Shown one piece after another: positions 26,381-37,686 of a stretch of DNA of 64,000 nt. Within the stretch, counting starts at the first letter, position 1. Every line of letters starts with the position of its first letter. Both the position numbers and the translations under genes were made by a program. The notes under the pieces were generated by a model. That model did not search any database. It worked only from the letters and a program-made list of their open reading frames with translations, and was not told the origin of the DNA. The DNA comes from Aquipuribacter nitratireducens. Lineage in GTDB: Bacteria; Actinomycetota; Actinomycetes; Actinomycetales; JBBAYJ01. The stretch covers positions 620,001-684,000 of the forward strand of contig NZ_JBBEOG010000001.1 of assembly GCF_037860835.1 (NCBI RefSeq), written 5' to 3'.

Positions 26381-28170
26381 GCGGCGGCGGGGGTGAGGGC
26401 CCGGCGCAGCGTGCCGAGGCCGACCGAGCCGAGGTCGAGCGCCCGCCGGTGCCAGGCGGCGAGGTCGAACGACTCGCCGTCGCGCGCCCGGGCCTCGTCC
26501 CGCAGGGCCAGCCACACGCGCTCGCCCACCTTGTACGACGGCGCCTGACCGGGGTGGCCGAGGTAGCGGTCGAGCTCGAAGCGGAGCGTGGCCTCCGGCT
26601 CGGGTACGTGCCCGGTGAGGTAGGCCCACGCCTTCTCGTAGTCCCAGGCCCCGCCACCGGCCGCCGCGGGCGCCTCGAAGCCGCAGTGCACGCCGATGTC
26701 GAGGACGACCCGGACCGAGCGCAGGAGCTGGGAGGCGACGAGACCGAGCCGGTCGGCGGGGTCGTCGAGGAACCCGAGCTCGGCCATGAGCCGCTCGGCG
26801 TACAGCGCCCACCCCTCGCCGTGACCGGACACCCACACGCCCGTGCGCCGGTACCGGTTGAGCGTCGCGGCCCGCAGCACCGTCTGCGCGATCTGCAGGT
26901 GGTGGCCCGGGACGCCCTCGTGGTAGACGGTCGTGCGCTGCTGCCACGTCGAGAACGACGTCATCCCCTTCGGCACGGACCACCACATGGCCCCCGGGCG
27001 GGAGAGGTCCTCGCTCGGCCCGGTGTAGTACACGACACCCGTGTGGCTCGGGGCGATGCGGCACTCGAGCCGGCGGATCTCGTCGGGGACGTCGAAGTGG
27101 GTGCCCGCGAGCGCGTCGACGGCCTCGTCGGACACCGTCTGCATCCAGTCCCGGAACGCCTCCGCCCCCTCGACGCGCCGGGACGCGTCGGCCTCCAGCA
27201 GGTGCGCGGCCTCGGCGACGCTGCCGGCCCCGAGCGCACGGGCGACGGTCGTCCCCTCGTCGGTGAGCCGCTCGACCTCCGCGACCCCCCAGTCGTAGGT
27301 GTCGCGCAGGTCGACGTCGTCACCGAGGGCGTACGCGAGGCGGGGCGCGTACCGCTCCGCCCCGACGGCGTCGGTGTCGGTGGCGACGGGCAGCAGCTCC
27401 TCCCGCAGGTGACCGGCGAGGTCGGCGTAGGCCTGGGACGCCCCCGCACCGAGTCGCTCCAGCTCCGAGACGAGCGTCTCCGGGACGCCGTGGCCGGCGG
27501 CGGCGCGACCGGCCAGCGCCCGGAAGAAGCCGCCGGGTCCGACGTTGTCGTCGCACTGGGCGGCGCAGCCGAGCACCTGCCGACGCGCCGGCACCCGGCC
27601 GGCGGCCGCGGACTCCCGCAGCGCCGACCGGTACGACGCGACGGCGTCGGGGACGGCGCGGAGCCGCTCGGCGAGGACCGCCCAGTCGTCGGTGCCCGCG
27701 GTCGGCATGAGGTCGAACACCTCGCGGATGCTCTGGACCGGCGAGGCGAGGACGTCGAGGGCCCGCGCCGGCTCCCCGGCCTCGGCCAGGGCGATCTCGC
27801 GCCCCGTGCGCTCGCGGAGGACGTCGAGGGTGACGGCGTCGACGTCGTCGACCGGCTGCAACCGGTCCGCCTCCGCTCGCACCCGCCGGTGCAGGGCGGT
27901 CCGGGCCGCGATCCCCGCGGGGGAGTGGTCGGTGAGGCGGGTGTCGTGCCCCGCGACACCCATGCGCGTCGCGGACTCCGGGTCGAGCGCGGCGTACTCG
28001 TCGAGGTAGCCGTCGACGAGCTCGTCGACCGGCGTCCGCTCCCGGACCCCGAGCGGGACGGTGGGCGCGATCCCCGTCTGCGCGGTCACGAGCGGCTCGA
28101 TGTGCCGCCCCGATCCGCCGGCCGGCCGGTCGGGCTCGGGGACGGGATCGGGGGTGAGGGCGTCGGTCAC
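26377..28170 (-). CDS. DUF885 family protein (predicted metallopeptidase-like)
   Basis: A 597-residue DUF885 protein. The family signature is intact: TVYHEGVPGHHLQIAQTVL, a variant HExxH-like zinc-binding motif, and GEGWALYAERLMAELGFLDD further on. N-terminal VDGYLDEYAALDPESATRMG is also typical. Substrate is not known; members are predicted zinc-dependent hydrolases. The GTG at 28170 is chosen because it overlaps the accE stop (GTGA, 28167-28170) and the sequence upstream is accE in another frame. It is co-translated with accE and maf. Confidence 0.85.
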   Translation of the reverse strand: MTDALTPDPVPEPDRPAGGSGRHIEPLVTAQTGIAPTVPLGVRERTPVDELVDGYLDEYAALDPESATRMGVAGHDTRLTDHSPAGIAARTALHRRVRAEADRLQPVDDVDAVTLDVLRERTGREIALAEAGEPARALDVLASPVQSIREVFDLMPTAGTDDWAVLAERLRAVPDAVASYRSALRESAAAGRVPARRQVLGCAAQCDDNVGPGGFFRALAGRAAAGHGVPETLVSELERLGAGASQAYADLAGHLREELLPVATDTDAVGAERYAPRLAYALGDDVDLRDTYDWGVAEVERLTDEGTTVARALGAGSVAEAAHLLEADASRRVEGAEAFRDWMQTVSDEAVDALAGTHFDVPDEIRRLECRIAPSHTGVVYYTGPSEDLSRPGAMWWSVPKGMTSFSTWQQRTTVYHEGVPGHHLQIAQTVLRAATLNRYRRTGVWVSGHGEGWALYAERLMAELGFLDDPADRLGLVASQLLRSVRVVLDIGVHCGFEAPAAAGGGAWDYEKAWAYLTGHVPEPEATLRFELDRYLGHPGQAPSYKVGERVWLALRDEARARDGESFDLAAWHRRALDLGSVGLGTLRRALTPAAA

Positions 28171-28394
28171 CGCGGCACGGTAGCCGACGGCCCGCCCCAG
28201 CCCGCCGGGCCGGTGCCCCGGCGCACCAGCGTCGCCGGCGCTCCCCACAGCGGCGCCGGCCGCGCCGGCGCGCTCGCCGCCGGGGTCGCGGCGACCGCCT
28301 GGAGCACGGTGACGAGCGCCGCGACCTCGGCGTCCGACGGCCGGCCGCGGACGACCCGCAGCACGGGTGGGCCGTCCGTCACCGCGTCCGTCAC
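28167..28394 (-). CDS. accE: Acyl-CoA carboxylase epsilon subunit
   Basis: A 75-residue protein whose PVLRVVRGRPSDAEVAALVTV is the hallmark of actinobacterial AccE, a small subunit that stabilises the alpha-beta carboxylase complex and raises its activity. The rest is Ala/Pro/Gly-rich and low complexity, as in the family. The GTG start overlaps the pspA stop and its stop overlaps the DUF885 start, each by 4 bases. Here accE is separated from accD by the TPM and pspA genes instead of following it directly. Confidence 0.88.
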   Translation of the reverse strand: MTDAVTDGPPVLRVVRGRPSDAEVAALVTVLQAVAATPAASAPARPAPLWGAPATLVRRGTGPAGWGGPSATVPR

Positions 28395-29116
28395 TGCCGG
28401 TCCTGCTGCGCGGACTTGAGCGCCGCGAGCCGCGACTCGACCTCGATGGCGGTGCCGGCGTCCTCGAGCTCGGCGAACTGCCGGTCGAGGCTCGAGGCGG
28501 CGAGCTCGGCGGCGCCGAGGGCCCGGGCCTCCTCGCGGCGGATCTTCTCCTCGAAGCGGGACAGCTCGCTCGTGGGGTCGGCGAGGTCGATGCTCTTGAT
28601 GGCGTCGTGCATCTGGTTCTGGGCCTGCGCGACCTTCTGGCGGGACACGAGCTGGTCGCGGCGCTGCTTGAGGTCCTGCAGCTTGCCCTTCATGCCGTCG
28701 AGGCCGGTGCGCAGCTTCGTCACGACCTCCTGCTGCGCGGTGATCTGCGAGTCGAGGGCGGAGGCGTCCTGCTCGGCCTTGATCTGCCGCTCGATCGCCA
28801 CCTTCGCGAGCCCGTCGAGGCGGTCCGCCTCCGCGCCGCTGCCGGCGGAGCGCAGCTGGTCGGCGCGGGTGCTCGCGGCGATCGCCTTGCTGCCCCAGTC
28901 ACGGGCGGCGGCGGCGTCCTCGTCGCGGTCGGCCTCCATGAGCCGGAGGTTGCCGATGGTCTGCGCGACGGCCTGCTCGGCCTCGGTGATGTTGGCGGTG
29001 TAGTCGCGGATCATCTGGTCGAGCATCTTCTCGGGGTCCTCGGCGCCGTCGATGAGGGCGTTGATGTTCGCCCGCGCGAGCTGGGAGATGCGGCCGAAGA
29101 TGGACTGCTGGGACAT
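28391..29116 (-). CDS. pspA: PspA/IM30 family membrane-stress protein
   Basis: A 241-residue, almost entirely helical coiled-coil protein. It starts IFGRISQLARANINALIDGAEDPEKMLDQMIRDY, the amphipathic N-terminus and first hairpin of PspA/Vipp1 (ESCRT-III-like) proteins. These assemble on the cytoplasmic face of stressed membranes. An AGGAG ribosome binding site precedes the ATG. It follows the TPM gene by 48 bases and is coupled to accE by a 4-base overlap. No PspBC-type or PspN-type regulators are seen. Confidence 0.92.
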   Translation of the reverse strand: MSQQSIFGRISQLARANINALIDGAEDPEKMLDQMIRDYTANITEAEQAVAQTIGNLRLMEADRDEDAAAARDWGSKAIAASTRADQLRSAGSGAEADRLDGLAKVAIERQIKAEQDASALDSQITAQQEVVTKLRTGLDGMKGKLQDLKQRRDQLVSRQKVAQAQNQMHDAIKSIDLADPTSELSRFEEKIRREEARALGAAELAASSLDRQFAELEDAGTAIEVESRLAALKSAQQDRQ

Positions 29117-29164
29117 GCCTGCTCCTGTCGTGAGTGTGTCGTTCGCTGCGTGTACCTGACGCGC

Positions 29165-31258
29165 CTAGAAGCTGCCGCCGAAACCGCCGCCTCCGCCGAA
29201 GCCGCCCCCGAAGCCACCCCCGAAGCCACCGCCGAAGCCGCCTCCGCCGAAGCCCCCGCCACCGCCGCCTCCGCCGCCTCCGCCGCCACCACCGTGGCCG
29301 CCCCCGCCGAGGATGCTGCCGAGGAGGACGCCCATCGCGATGCCGCCGACGTCCACCCCGCCCTGCCGCCGCCCGCCGCTCCACGGACCCCGCCAGTCGT
29401 CGTCCGGGTCACGGAACCGGTCGACCTCCCGGCGCGCGTCGGCGAGGGCCTGGTCGGCCTCGCGGTCGGCGGCACGCGCGGCCTGCAGCGCCGCCACGGG
29501 GTCCGTGGCCGCCTGCTGCTCGGCGGTGGTGAGGAGGTGACGGGCGTGCGCGGCGCGCGTGCGGGGACCGTTGCCGACGGCGCCGCGTCGGGTCGCGATG
29601 AAGCGCTCGACCTCCTCGACGTCGGCGCGGGCCGCGACGACGGCGTGCTCGAGGGCGGCCTCGGCGCGGGCACGCTCCCGTCCCGCCGCCGACGACGCCT
29701 CGAGGGCGCTCGCCAGCGCCTCGTCGGCCGCCTCGACGCGTCGCAGCACCCCGAGCGGGTCACCGGCCCGGACCGCGAGCGCCGTGCCCGTGGCGCCTGC
29801 GACCTGCCGGTCCGCCGGTGCGGCGGCACCGCCCGACGCCGCGAGCTGCCGCTCGGCCTCCGCGACGGCCGCCCGGGCCCGGGCCACCGCGCCCGCGAGG
29901 TCGTCCGTGCCGCCCCGGGCCAGCACGCCCTCGCCCTGGGCGAGGTCGGCGCGGAGGTCGGCCGTCGCGCCGGGCAGCTGGACGACGGCGTCACGGACGT
30001 GCCGGTCGAGGTCGCCGACCGCCTGGGACTGCTCGGCCGCGCGGGCGAGGGACGCCTCGACCTCACGCGCGGCCACCGCACCCTCGCCGGCGGTCCCGGT
30101 GGCGACGTGGCGCTCGGCCTCCGCGAGGCGCTCGCGGGAGAACGCGACCAGCTCGCGGGCGTGGTCGACGTTGTCCCGGGCGGGGTCGACGGCGGCCTCG
30201 TCGTAGGTGGCGCGCAACCGTGCGAGCGTCGCGTCGGCCCGTTCGACCTGCGCCTCGACCTCGTCGACGACGGTCCGCAGTCGGGGCAGGAGCGACGGCA
30301 GCGTCCGCTCGTAGTCGCGCAGCGTGCTCATCGACTCCGCCTGCGCCTGGAGGGACTCGTCGGACGCGCGGGTGCGCTCGAGCACCTCGACGAGGAGCCG
30401 CCGCTGCTGGACCTCCGGCACGTCGCCGCGGCGGCGGAGCTCGTCGAGCTCGTGCTGGGCCTCGAAGGCGCGCGTGAGGTCGGCGCGCGCGGCGGCGACG
30501 GCCGCGTCGAACGCGCCGGTCGCCTCGTCCCCGAACTGGGCGCGGGCGAACATCAGCTCCTGCTCGGACTCCCGGAGGGCCTCGTCGGCGGCGAGGAGCG
30601 CGGAGCCGGCCCGCTGCTCGAGCTCCGGCGTCGGGACGGTCGTCCAGCCGGTCTCGCCGCGGCGCTCCGCGACGACGTGGGCGGGCAGGCGGGGTCGGCG
30701 CCGGTTCGCGAGGGCGAGCAGCCCCAGGACGACGGCGAGACCGACGACCCCGAGCACGAGGAACACCGCGAGGCCGGAGAACCCGCCGCCGTCAGCCGCG
30801 GCCTCCTCGACGGGCGCGCCGCCGGTGCCCTCGGCGGCGACGACGTCGGCGAGGGTCGACGCCGCCGCCTCGACGGCGCCGTCCCAGTCGTCGGCGGACA
30901 GCTCCGGCACCACCGCCTCCTGCACTGCCGAGACCTCGGCGGTGCTGAGGTCGGCCGGCGGCTCGAACCGGAAGTCGCGGTCCTCGACCGCGACGGCGAG
31001 CATCGCGTCGGAGCCGTCGAGGCCGGTGAGGCCGCCCGTGTCGAGCACCCACTCCTCGGCCGGGACGCCGTCGAAGCTGTCGACGAACACGACGTAGAGG
31101 TCCGTGCCGACGTCCTCCGCGGTCTGCTGGACGGCGGCCTCCGCCGCCGCGACGTCGAGGACACCGGCCTCGTCGACCACCTGGTCCTGCAGGGCGAAGG
31201 GCGGTTCCGCCGGGATCCCCGTCAGCGTCGGCACCACGGCTCCCGATCCTGCCATCAC
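29165..31258 (-). CDS. TPM-domain membrane protein with coiled coil and poly-glycine tail
   Basis: A protein of 696-697 residues. The TPM domain is at about 25-150 (QDQVVDEAGVLDVAAAEAAVQQTAEDVG, DLYVVFVDSFDG, AMLAVAVEDRDFRF), a membrane segment is at 160-182 (GLAVFLVLGVVGLAVVLGLL), and a long Ala/Glu/Arg-rich coiled-coil region runs from 220 to 600. The last 50 residues are almost pure Gly with Phe (FGGGFGGGFGGG). TPM domains act in photosystem repair, peptidoglycan or membrane-stress contexts. No signal peptide is visible, which is odd because the TPM domain is normally outside the membrane. Start is GTG 31258 or ATG 31255. It sits between accD and pspA in one operon. Confidence 0.85.
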   Translation of the reverse strand: MMAGSGAVVPTLTGIPAEPPFALQDQVVDEAGVLDVAAAEAAVQQTAEDVGTDLYVVFVDSFDGVPAEEWVLDTGGLTGLDGSDAMLAVAVEDRDFRFEPPADLSTAEVSAVQEAVVPELSADDWDGAVEAAASTLADVVAAEGTGGAPVEEAAADGGGFSGLAVFLVLGVVGLAVVLGLLALANRRRPRLPAHVVAERRGETGWTTVPTPELEQRAGSALLAADEALRESEQELMFARAQFGDEATGAFDAAVAAARADLTRAFEAQHELDELRRRGDVPEVQQRRLLVEVLERTRASDESLQAQAESMSTLRDYERTLPSLLPRLRTVVDEVEAQVERADATLARLRATYDEAAVDPARDNVDHARELVAFSRERLAEAERHVATGTAGEGAVAAREVEASLARAAEQSQAVGDLDRHVRDAVVQLPGATADLRADLAQGEGVLARGGTDDLAGAVARARAAVAEAERQLAASGGAAAPADRQVAGATGTALAVRAGDPLGVLRRVEAADEALASALEASSAAGRERARAEAALEHAVVAARADVEEVERFIATRRGAVGNGPRTRAAHARHLLTTAEQQAATDPVAALQAARAADREADQALADARREVDRFRDPDDDWRGPWSGGRRQGGVDVGGIAMGVLLGSILGGGGHGGGGGGGGGGGGGGFGGGGFGGGFGGGFGGGFGGGGGFGGSF

Positions 31259-31313
31259 GCCGTGACCACGTCCCGGGGGGTGCCTGCAGTTCCCGCGCGG
31301 GCTCGCAGCCCCG

Positions 31314-32942
<1,629 letters not shown>

Positions 32943-32950
32943 GAGCAGGG

Positions 32951-32956
32951 ACCCTA
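32951..32956 (-). promoter_or_regulatory. -10 element of the accD-TPM-pspA-accE-DUF885-maf operon
   Basis: TAGGGT on the minus strand, ending 8 bases before GTG 32942. It decides the start in favour of this GTG over the ATG at 32969, which would lie upstream of the predicted transcript. Confidence 0.45.
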
Positions 32957-33059
32957 CCCGCGGCGGCATCCGGCGCCCGGGCGCGAGGCGGGCGCCGCCG
33001 GTGGACGGCAGGCGCAGCGGCCCTTGACGGGCGCGCGGGCGCGGGAGGACGTTCGTCGT

Positions 33060-33800
33060 GTGGGCAGGCACGCCGGCGGGCTCGCGCTCGAGGCGGACCG
33101 CGTCGGCGTCGTGCGCGGCGGTCGGCGGGTCGTGGACGGCGTGGACCTCGCGGTCCCCGTCGGGCAGCTCCTCGGCGTCGTGGGTCCGAGCGGAGGGGGG
33201 AAGAGCACCCTCCTCCGGGCCGTCGTCGGGGTGCAGGAGCGGGTGAGCGGCCGCCTCAGCGTGCTCGGCCGCCCCGCCGGGGACCCCGCTCTGCGACGGG
33301 ACATCGGCTACGGGCCCCAGTCCGGCGCGGTCTACCAGGACCTCACGGTGCGGCAGAACCTCGCGTACGCCGCCGCCGCGGCCGGGATCCGGCGGTCGGG
33401 CAGGGCGGCGGCCGTCGACCGGGCGCTCGGGGAGGTCGACCTCGGTGGGCTCGCCGATCGGCTCGTGGCCTCGCTGTCCGGGGGGCAGCGTTCGCGTGTC
33501 GCCCTGGCTGCCGCGGTGCTCGCCCGACCGCGGCTGCTCGTCCTCGACGAGCCCACCGTGGGGCTCGACCCGGTGCTGCGCCGCGACCTGTGGGCGTTCT
33601 TCCGCGCGCTCGCGGCCGACGGCACCACCCTGCTCGTCTCGAGCCACGTCATGGACGAGGCGGAGCGGTGCGAGTCGCTCCTGCTGCTGCGAGAGGGGCG
33701 GGTGGTCGCGCACGACACGCCCGAGGACCTCATGTCCCGCACCGGGACGCGCGACGTGGGCAGTGCCTTCCTCTCGCTCGTCGAGCCGGACACGCCGTGA
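33060..33800 (+). CDS. ABC transporter ATPase (exporter type)
   Basis: A 246-residue ATPase. Walker [10 protein letters not shown] is near residue 43, the Q-loop lies in [15 protein letters not shown], the signature [15 protein letters not shown] near 139, Walker [14 protein letters not shown] near 160 and the switch His in [13 protein letters not shown]. The short form with an ABC-2-like partner points to an efflux or drug-type exporter. GGAGG lies 9 bases before GTG 33060. The stop overlaps the permease start by 4 bases. Substrate unknown. Confidence 0.9.
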   Translation: MGRHAGGLALEADRVGVVRGGRRVVDGVDLAVPVGQLLGVVGPSGGGKSTLLRAVVGVQERVSGRLSVLGRPAGDPALRRDIGYGPQSGAVYQDLTVRQNLAYAAAAAGIRRSGRAAAVDRALGEVDLGGLADRLVASLSGGQRSRVALAAAVLARPRLLVLDEPTVGLDPVLRRDLWAFFRALAADGTTLLVSSHVMDEAERCESLLLLREGRVVAHDTPEDLMSRTGTRDVGSAFLSLVEPDTP

Positions 33801-34522
33801 GCGCCGCCGCCACGGTCGCGACCGCGGTACGCGTGCTGCAGCAGGTGCGGCACGACCCGCGCACGGTCGGGCTCGTCGTCGTGGTGCCGTCGGTCCTCGT
33901 GGCGCTGCTGGCGTGGGTGTACCGGGGCACGGACGTCTTCGACCGGGTCGGTCCCGCGATGGTCGCCCTGTTCCCGTTCGTCGTGATGTTCGTCGTCACC
34001 TCCGTCACGACCCTGCGGGAGCGCCAGACCGGGACGCTGGAGCGGCTGATGACGACCCCGCTGGGGCGAGGTGACCTCGTCGCCGGCTACGCGATCGCCT
34101 TCGGGCTCCTCGCCGTCGTCCAGGCGGTCGTCGTCACCCTCGTCGCGCTCGCGCTGGGGCTCGACGTCGCCGGACCACCGGTCGCTCTCGTCGGGGTCGC
34201 GGTGCTCGACGCCGTCCTCGGGACGGCGCTGGGACTGGCCGGCAGCGCCTTCGCCGCCACGGAGCTGCAGGCGGTCCAGCTGATGCCCGCGTTCGTGCTG
34301 CCCCAGGTGCTCCTGTGCGGGCTGCTGAGGCCGCGCGAGGACCTGCCCGACGTGCTGCGGGAGCTGTCGTCGCTCCTGCCGCTCAGCCACGCCGTGGACC
34401 TCATGTCGGCGGTCACGGTGGCCAGCACCGACGGCGTCGCGGGCTCGCTCCTCGTCGTCGTGGGGTACGTCGGCGCCGCCCTCGTCGCGGGGGCGCTCAC
34501 GCTGCGTCGTCGGACGCCGTGA
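33797..34522 (+). CDS. ABC-2 type transporter permease
   Basis: A 241-residue membrane protein with six predicted segments, starting after [20 protein letters not shown] and including [21 protein letters not shown]. The [21 protein letters not shown] loop is the ABC-2 signature. It pairs with the ATPase upstream (GTGA overlap at 33797-33800). No substrate clue is present; neighbouring birA and acc genes are probably unrelated. Confidence 0.9.
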   Translation: MSAAATVATAVRVLQQVRHDPRTVGLVVVVPSVLVALLAWVYRGTDVFDRVGPAMVALFPFVVMFVVTSVTTLRERQTGTLERLMTTPLGRGDLVAGYAIAFGLLAVVQAVVVTLVALALGLDVAGPPVALVGVAVLDAVLGTALGLAGSAFAATELQAVQLMPAFVLPQVLLCGLLRPREDLPDVLRELSSLLPLSHAVDLMSAVTVASTDGVAGSLLVVVGYVGAALVAGALTLRRRTP

Positions 34523-34531
34523 GGGCGACGG

Positions 34532-34537
34532 TACGGT
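34532..34537 (+). promoter_or_regulatory. -10 element of birA
   Basis: TACGGT ends 6 bases before the birA GTG, so the transcript would start at or within a base of the start codon. Confidence 0.5.
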
Positions 34538-34543
34538 GCCGAC

Positions 34544-35323
34544 GTGCAGTGGCCGGTGCAGGTGGTGGGGGCGACCGGCTCCACGAACGCCGACCTCGTC
34601 GCGGCCGTCCGTCGCGGGGAGGGCGGTCCGCGTGTCCTCGCCGCCCGGCGGCAGGACGCGGGCCGGGGGCGTCTGGACCGCGGGTGGTCGAGCCCCGACG
34701 GCGCGTCCGTCGCGGTCTCGTGGCTGTGGCGCCCGGCGCGGCCCCAGCGGGACCGGACCTGGCTGCCGATGGTCGTGGGACTGGGGGTCGTCGACGCCGT
34801 GCGGGCGCTCGGCCTCCGGAGCGTGGCGCTCAAGTGGCCCAACGACGTCGTCGTCCCCGCCGGGCCGCGGTCGGACGGGGAGCAGGGCGCGACCACCGGG
34901 CTGAGGAAGCTGGCGGGCGTCCTCGTGGAGGTCGCGACCGCCCCCGACGGCACGGCGCACGTCGTCGCGGGCGTCGGGCTCAACGTCGGCCAGCAGTCCG
35001 ACGACCTCCCTGTGCCGAGCGCCACCTCGCTGCTCCTCGCCACCGGACGCGACCCCGGCTTCGACGCCGCGCTCGACGCCCTCGTCGTGCACGTCGGTCG
35101 CCGGCTCGACGACTGGGGCTCCGGCGCCGCCCGGGACGCCGCGCTGCGCGAGGACTACCGGACGGCCTGCACGACACCCGGGCGCGTCGTGCACGTCCGC
35201 ACGCCCGGCGGCTCGGTGGACGGCACGGCGGAGGACGTCGACGACGACGGCTGCCTCGTCGTCGTCACCGACGACGGCACCCGGCACCGCCTGTCCGCCG
35301 GTGACGTGGAGCACGTGCGGTGA
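34544..35323 (+). CDS. birA: Biotin-[acetyl-CoA-carboxylase] ligase
   Basis: A 259-residue biotin protein ligase that activates biotin to biotinyl-AMP and attaches it to the carrier lysine of the acyl-CoA carboxylase alpha chain. The biotin loop [34 protein letters not shown] and [10 protein letters not shown] are all present. It is the monofunctional type, without the N-terminal DNA-binding domain of E. coli BirA. It lies near accD and accE and is coupled to the adenylate cyclase by a 4-base overlap (35320-35323). Confidence 0.93.
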   Translation: MQWPVQVVGATGSTNADLVAAVRRGEGGPRVLAARRQDAGRGRLDRGWSSPDGASVAVSWLWRPARPQRDRTWLPMVVGLGVVDAVRALGLRSVALKWPNDVVVPAGPRSDGEQGATTGLRKLAGVLVEVATAPDGTAHVVAGVGLNVGQQSDDLPVPSATSLLLATGRDPGFDAALDALVVHVGRRLDDWGSGAARDAALREDYRTACTTPGRVVHVRTPGGSVDGTAEDVDDDGCLVVVTDDGTRHRLSAGDVEHVR

Positions 35324-36282
35324 CGGAGCAGCGGAGCACCTCGACGGGGACCCAGCGCACGTACACCCTGCGGGAGGCGGCGCGCGCCGTCGGTGTCTCC
35401 CAGCTGAGCGCGCGCAAGCTCTTCCGTGCCCTCGGCTACGCCGAGGTCGCCGACCAGCCCGCGCTCGGGGACACCGAGCTGAGCGCCCTCGAGCTGGCCG
35501 CCGGGATGGTCCGCGACGGCACGCTCGACGAGCAGACGGTCCTCAACCTCTCCCGCGCCGTCGGTCGCTCCCTCGACCGGCTCGCGACGTGGCAGGTGGA
35601 GTCCGTCGCCGAGCGGGTCGACGGGGACCCCACGGCGACGGTCGCGCTCCTCGAGCAGCTGGGGCCCCGGCTCGAGGCGCTGCTCGCCATCGTGTGGCGG
35701 CGCCTGATCGACGACGCCGTCGACCGTGTCGTCGTCCCCGCCGGCGAGGCGTTCGAGCGGGCCGTCGGCTTCGCCGACGTCGTCGGGTGGACCCAGGTCG
35801 TGCAGAGCCTCGACGAGCCCGAGCTCGCCGACCTCGTGCGCCGCTTCGGCGACGTCGCCGGCGACGTCATCGCCGACGGCGGGGGCCGGGTGATCAAGAC
35901 GGTGGGCGACGAGGTGATGTTCTCCGCGCGCGGGCCCGAGGACGCCGCGCGGACGGCGCTCGAGCTCGCCGACGCCTTCCACGACGAGCCGCTCGTCCCC
36001 GGGGTCCGGGTCGGCTTCGCCCACGGTCCCGTCGTGGCGCGGCTCGGCGACCTGTTCGGAAGCACCGTCAACCTCGCCTCGCGCGTGTGCCGCCTCGCGG
36101 GCGGGGGCGAGGTGCTGACCGACGCGCGCACCGCCACACTCCTCACCGGCACCCCCGGCCTGCGACTCCGACCCCTCGGGGAGCGGCAGGTCCGCGGGGT
36201 CGGCCGGGTGCCGCTCGTCACCGTCGAACCGGTGGGCCGGCGGGAGCAGCGCGGCGGCTACGCCCCCGGCGAGCACGGCTGA
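35320..36282 (+). CDS. Class III adenylate/guanylate cyclase with N-terminal helical regulatory domain
   Basis: A 320-residue soluble cyclase. Residues 1-50 resemble a MerR-like or helix-turn-helix-type segment ([21 protein letters not shown]). Residues 50-140 are helical, as in the autoinhibitory domain of pH-sensing actinobacterial cyclases. The catalytic domain (about 146-275) has [10 protein letters not shown] with the metal-binding Asp, [18 protein letters not shown] with the substrate Lys and second metal Asp, [19 protein letters not shown] and [14 protein letters not shown]. It most likely makes cAMP. Its GTG overlaps the birA stop. Confidence 0.88.
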   Translation: MTEQRSTSTGTQRTYTLREAARAVGVSQLSARKLFRALGYAEVADQPALGDTELSALELAAGMVRDGTLDEQTVLNLSRAVGRSLDRLATWQVESVAERVDGDPTATVALLEQLGPRLEALLAIVWRRLIDDAVDRVVVPAGEAFERAVGFADVVGWTQVVQSLDEPELADLVRRFGDVAGDVIADGGGRVIKTVGDEVMFSARGPEDAARTALELADAFHDEPLVPGVRVGFAHGPVVARLGDLFGSTVNLASRVCRLAGGGEVLTDARTATLLTGTPGLRLRPLGERQVRGVGRVPLVTVEPVGRREQRGGYAPGEHG

Positions 36283-36327
36283 GCACGCCGGAGAACACGC
36301 CCACCCCACCCTCAGGAGGCACGCACC

Positions 36328-37122
36328 ATGGAGCAGCAGTGGGTCCGGCTCGTCGACGAGGACGAGGCCGGGCACGTCGTCTCGCTCGTCCTCGACCGCC
36401 CGGAGGCGCGCAACGCGATCTCGGTCCTGCTCGCCCGCCAGCTCGGCGCGGCGACGGCCGAGCTGGCCCGACGCCCCGGTCTGCGCGCGGTCGTGCTCCG
36501 GTCCTCGCGCGCCGACGCGTTCTGCGTGGGCGCCGACCTCAAGGAGCGCCGCGGCGCGACGACCGAGGACCTGCTCGCCGCCCGCGACACCAACCGCGGC
36601 GCCTACGGGGGTGTGCTCGGCCTGCCCGTCCCGGTCGTCGCCGCGGTCACCGGCTACGCGTTGGGGGGTGGCTGCGAGCTCGCGCTGTCGTGCGACCTCG
36701 TCGTGGGCGACGCGGGGACGGTCCTCGGGCTGCCCGAGGTGGGTGTGGGGCTGCTGCCGGGCGGCGGTGGCACGCAGCTGGCGGTCCGCCGCCTCGGCTG
36801 GGGCCGGGCCGCCGACCTCGTCCTCACGGCGCGTCGTGTCGGCGGGGAGGAGGCGTACCGGCTGGGGCTGCTCGACCGGCTCGTGGCCGACGGCACGGTC
36901 GTCGACGAGGCGCTCGACGTCGCCCGCACCGTCGCGTCACGGTCGCCGCGGGCGGTGCGGCTGGCGAAGCAGGCGATGCGGGACGGTGCCCACCGGCCGC
37001 TGCCCGACGCGCTCGACGTCGAGGACGCCGCGTGGCGTCAGGTCGTCGGCGGCCCGGACCGCGTCGAGGGCATCGCGGCCTTCGTCGAGAAGCGCGAGCC
37101 CCGCTGGGCCGACCCCGCCTGA
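36328..37122 (+). CDS. Enoyl-CoA hydratase/isomerase family protein
   Basis: A 264-residue crotonase. The oxyanion-hole segments [13 protein letters not shown] and [16 protein letters not shown] are intact, and the catalytic glutamates fall in GGCELAL and [20 protein letters not shown]. Hydration of enoyl-CoA in fatty-acid or branched-chain oxidation is likely. A clear AGGAGG (36312-36317) lies 10 bases before the ATG. Its last 85 bases overlap the 3' end of gtrA on the opposite strand. Confidence 0.9.
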   Translation: MEQQWVRLVDEDEAGHVVSLVLDRPEARNAISVLLARQLGAATAELARRPGLRAVVLRSSRADAFCVGADLKERRGATTEDLLAARDTNRGAYGGVLGLPVPVVAAVTGYALGGGCELALSCDLVVGDAGTVLGLPEVGVGLLPGGGGTQLAVRRLGWGRAADLVLTARRVGGEEAYRLGLLDRLVADGTVVDEALDVARTVASRSPRAVRLAKQAMRDGAHRPLPDALDVEDAAWRQVVGGPDRVEGIAAFVEKREPRWADPA

Positions 37123-37658
37123 GACCCGGGCTCCGGATCCGCTCCCGGCGAGACCGCCGCGGCGCCCTCGACGACCGCCGGCGCGGCGCCCGGCTCGCCC
37201 TCCCGCAGCTCCGTGAAGACGACCGTCCGGTACATGACGAACCGGAACAGGGTGCCGAGCGCGAGGCCCACGACGTTCGCCGCGATGTTGTCGGCGAGGG
37301 CCGAGGTCAGACCCAGCACGTACCGGCTGACGGCGAGCGGGACGAGCGCGAGGAGCAGCCCACCGACGTTGACGACCGCGAAGAGGAACAGCTCCCGCGG
37401 CACGGCGGAGCGGCGCCGGCGGCGGAAGGTCCAGTAGCGGTTGCCGAGCCACGCGACGAGCGTCGCGACGCACACCGAGACGACCTTGCCCGTGAGGGGG
37501 CGCTCCTGGAGGACGGGGTCGCTGCCGACGTGGACCAGCAGGTTGAACACCCCGAGGTCGACGACGTAGGCGACCGCCCCCACGACACCGAACTTCATGG
37601 CCTCCCGCACCACGAGCGCGAGGGCGCCGTGGATCGTCCCGTAGAGGCGTCGCAGCAC
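37038..37658 (-). CDS. GtrA family membrane protein
   Basis: A 206-residue protein with four membrane segments ([79 protein letters not shown]), the GtrA pattern of proteins that move lipid-linked sugars or support cell-wall glycan synthesis. FGNRYWTF-like [10 protein letters not shown] is the family mark. A 60-residue hydrophilic tail, unusual for GtrA, lies in the region overlapping the enoyl-CoA hydratase gene. GTG 37658 lies 6 bases after TACCGT. It diverges from purK, as gtrA does in mycobacteria. Confidence 0.87.
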   Translation of the reverse strand: MLRRLYGTIHGALALVVREAMKFGVVGAVAYVVDLGVFNLLVHVGSDPVLQERPLTGKVVSVCVATLVAWLGNRYWTFRRRRRSAVPRELFLFAVVNVGGLLLALVPLAVSRYVLGLTSALADNIAANVVGLALGTLFRFVMYRTVVFTELREGEPGAAPAVVEGAAAVSPGADPEPGSQAGSAQRGSRFSTKAAMPSTRSGPPTT

Positions 37659-37664
37659 CGGACC

Positions 37665-37670
37665 ACGGTA
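37665..37670 (-). promoter_or_regulatory. -10 element of gtrA
   Basis: TACCGT on the minus strand, 6 bases before GTG 37658. It lies only 10 bases from the purK -10 element on the other strand. Confidence 0.5.
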
Positions 37671-37680
37671 GTCGGCTGCG

Positions 37681-37686
37681 TAGGCT
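37681..37686 (+). promoter_or_regulatory. -10 element of purK-purE
   Basis: TAGGCT, 6 bases before GTG 37693. The whole gtrA-purK intergenic region is 34 bases. Confidence 0.5.
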
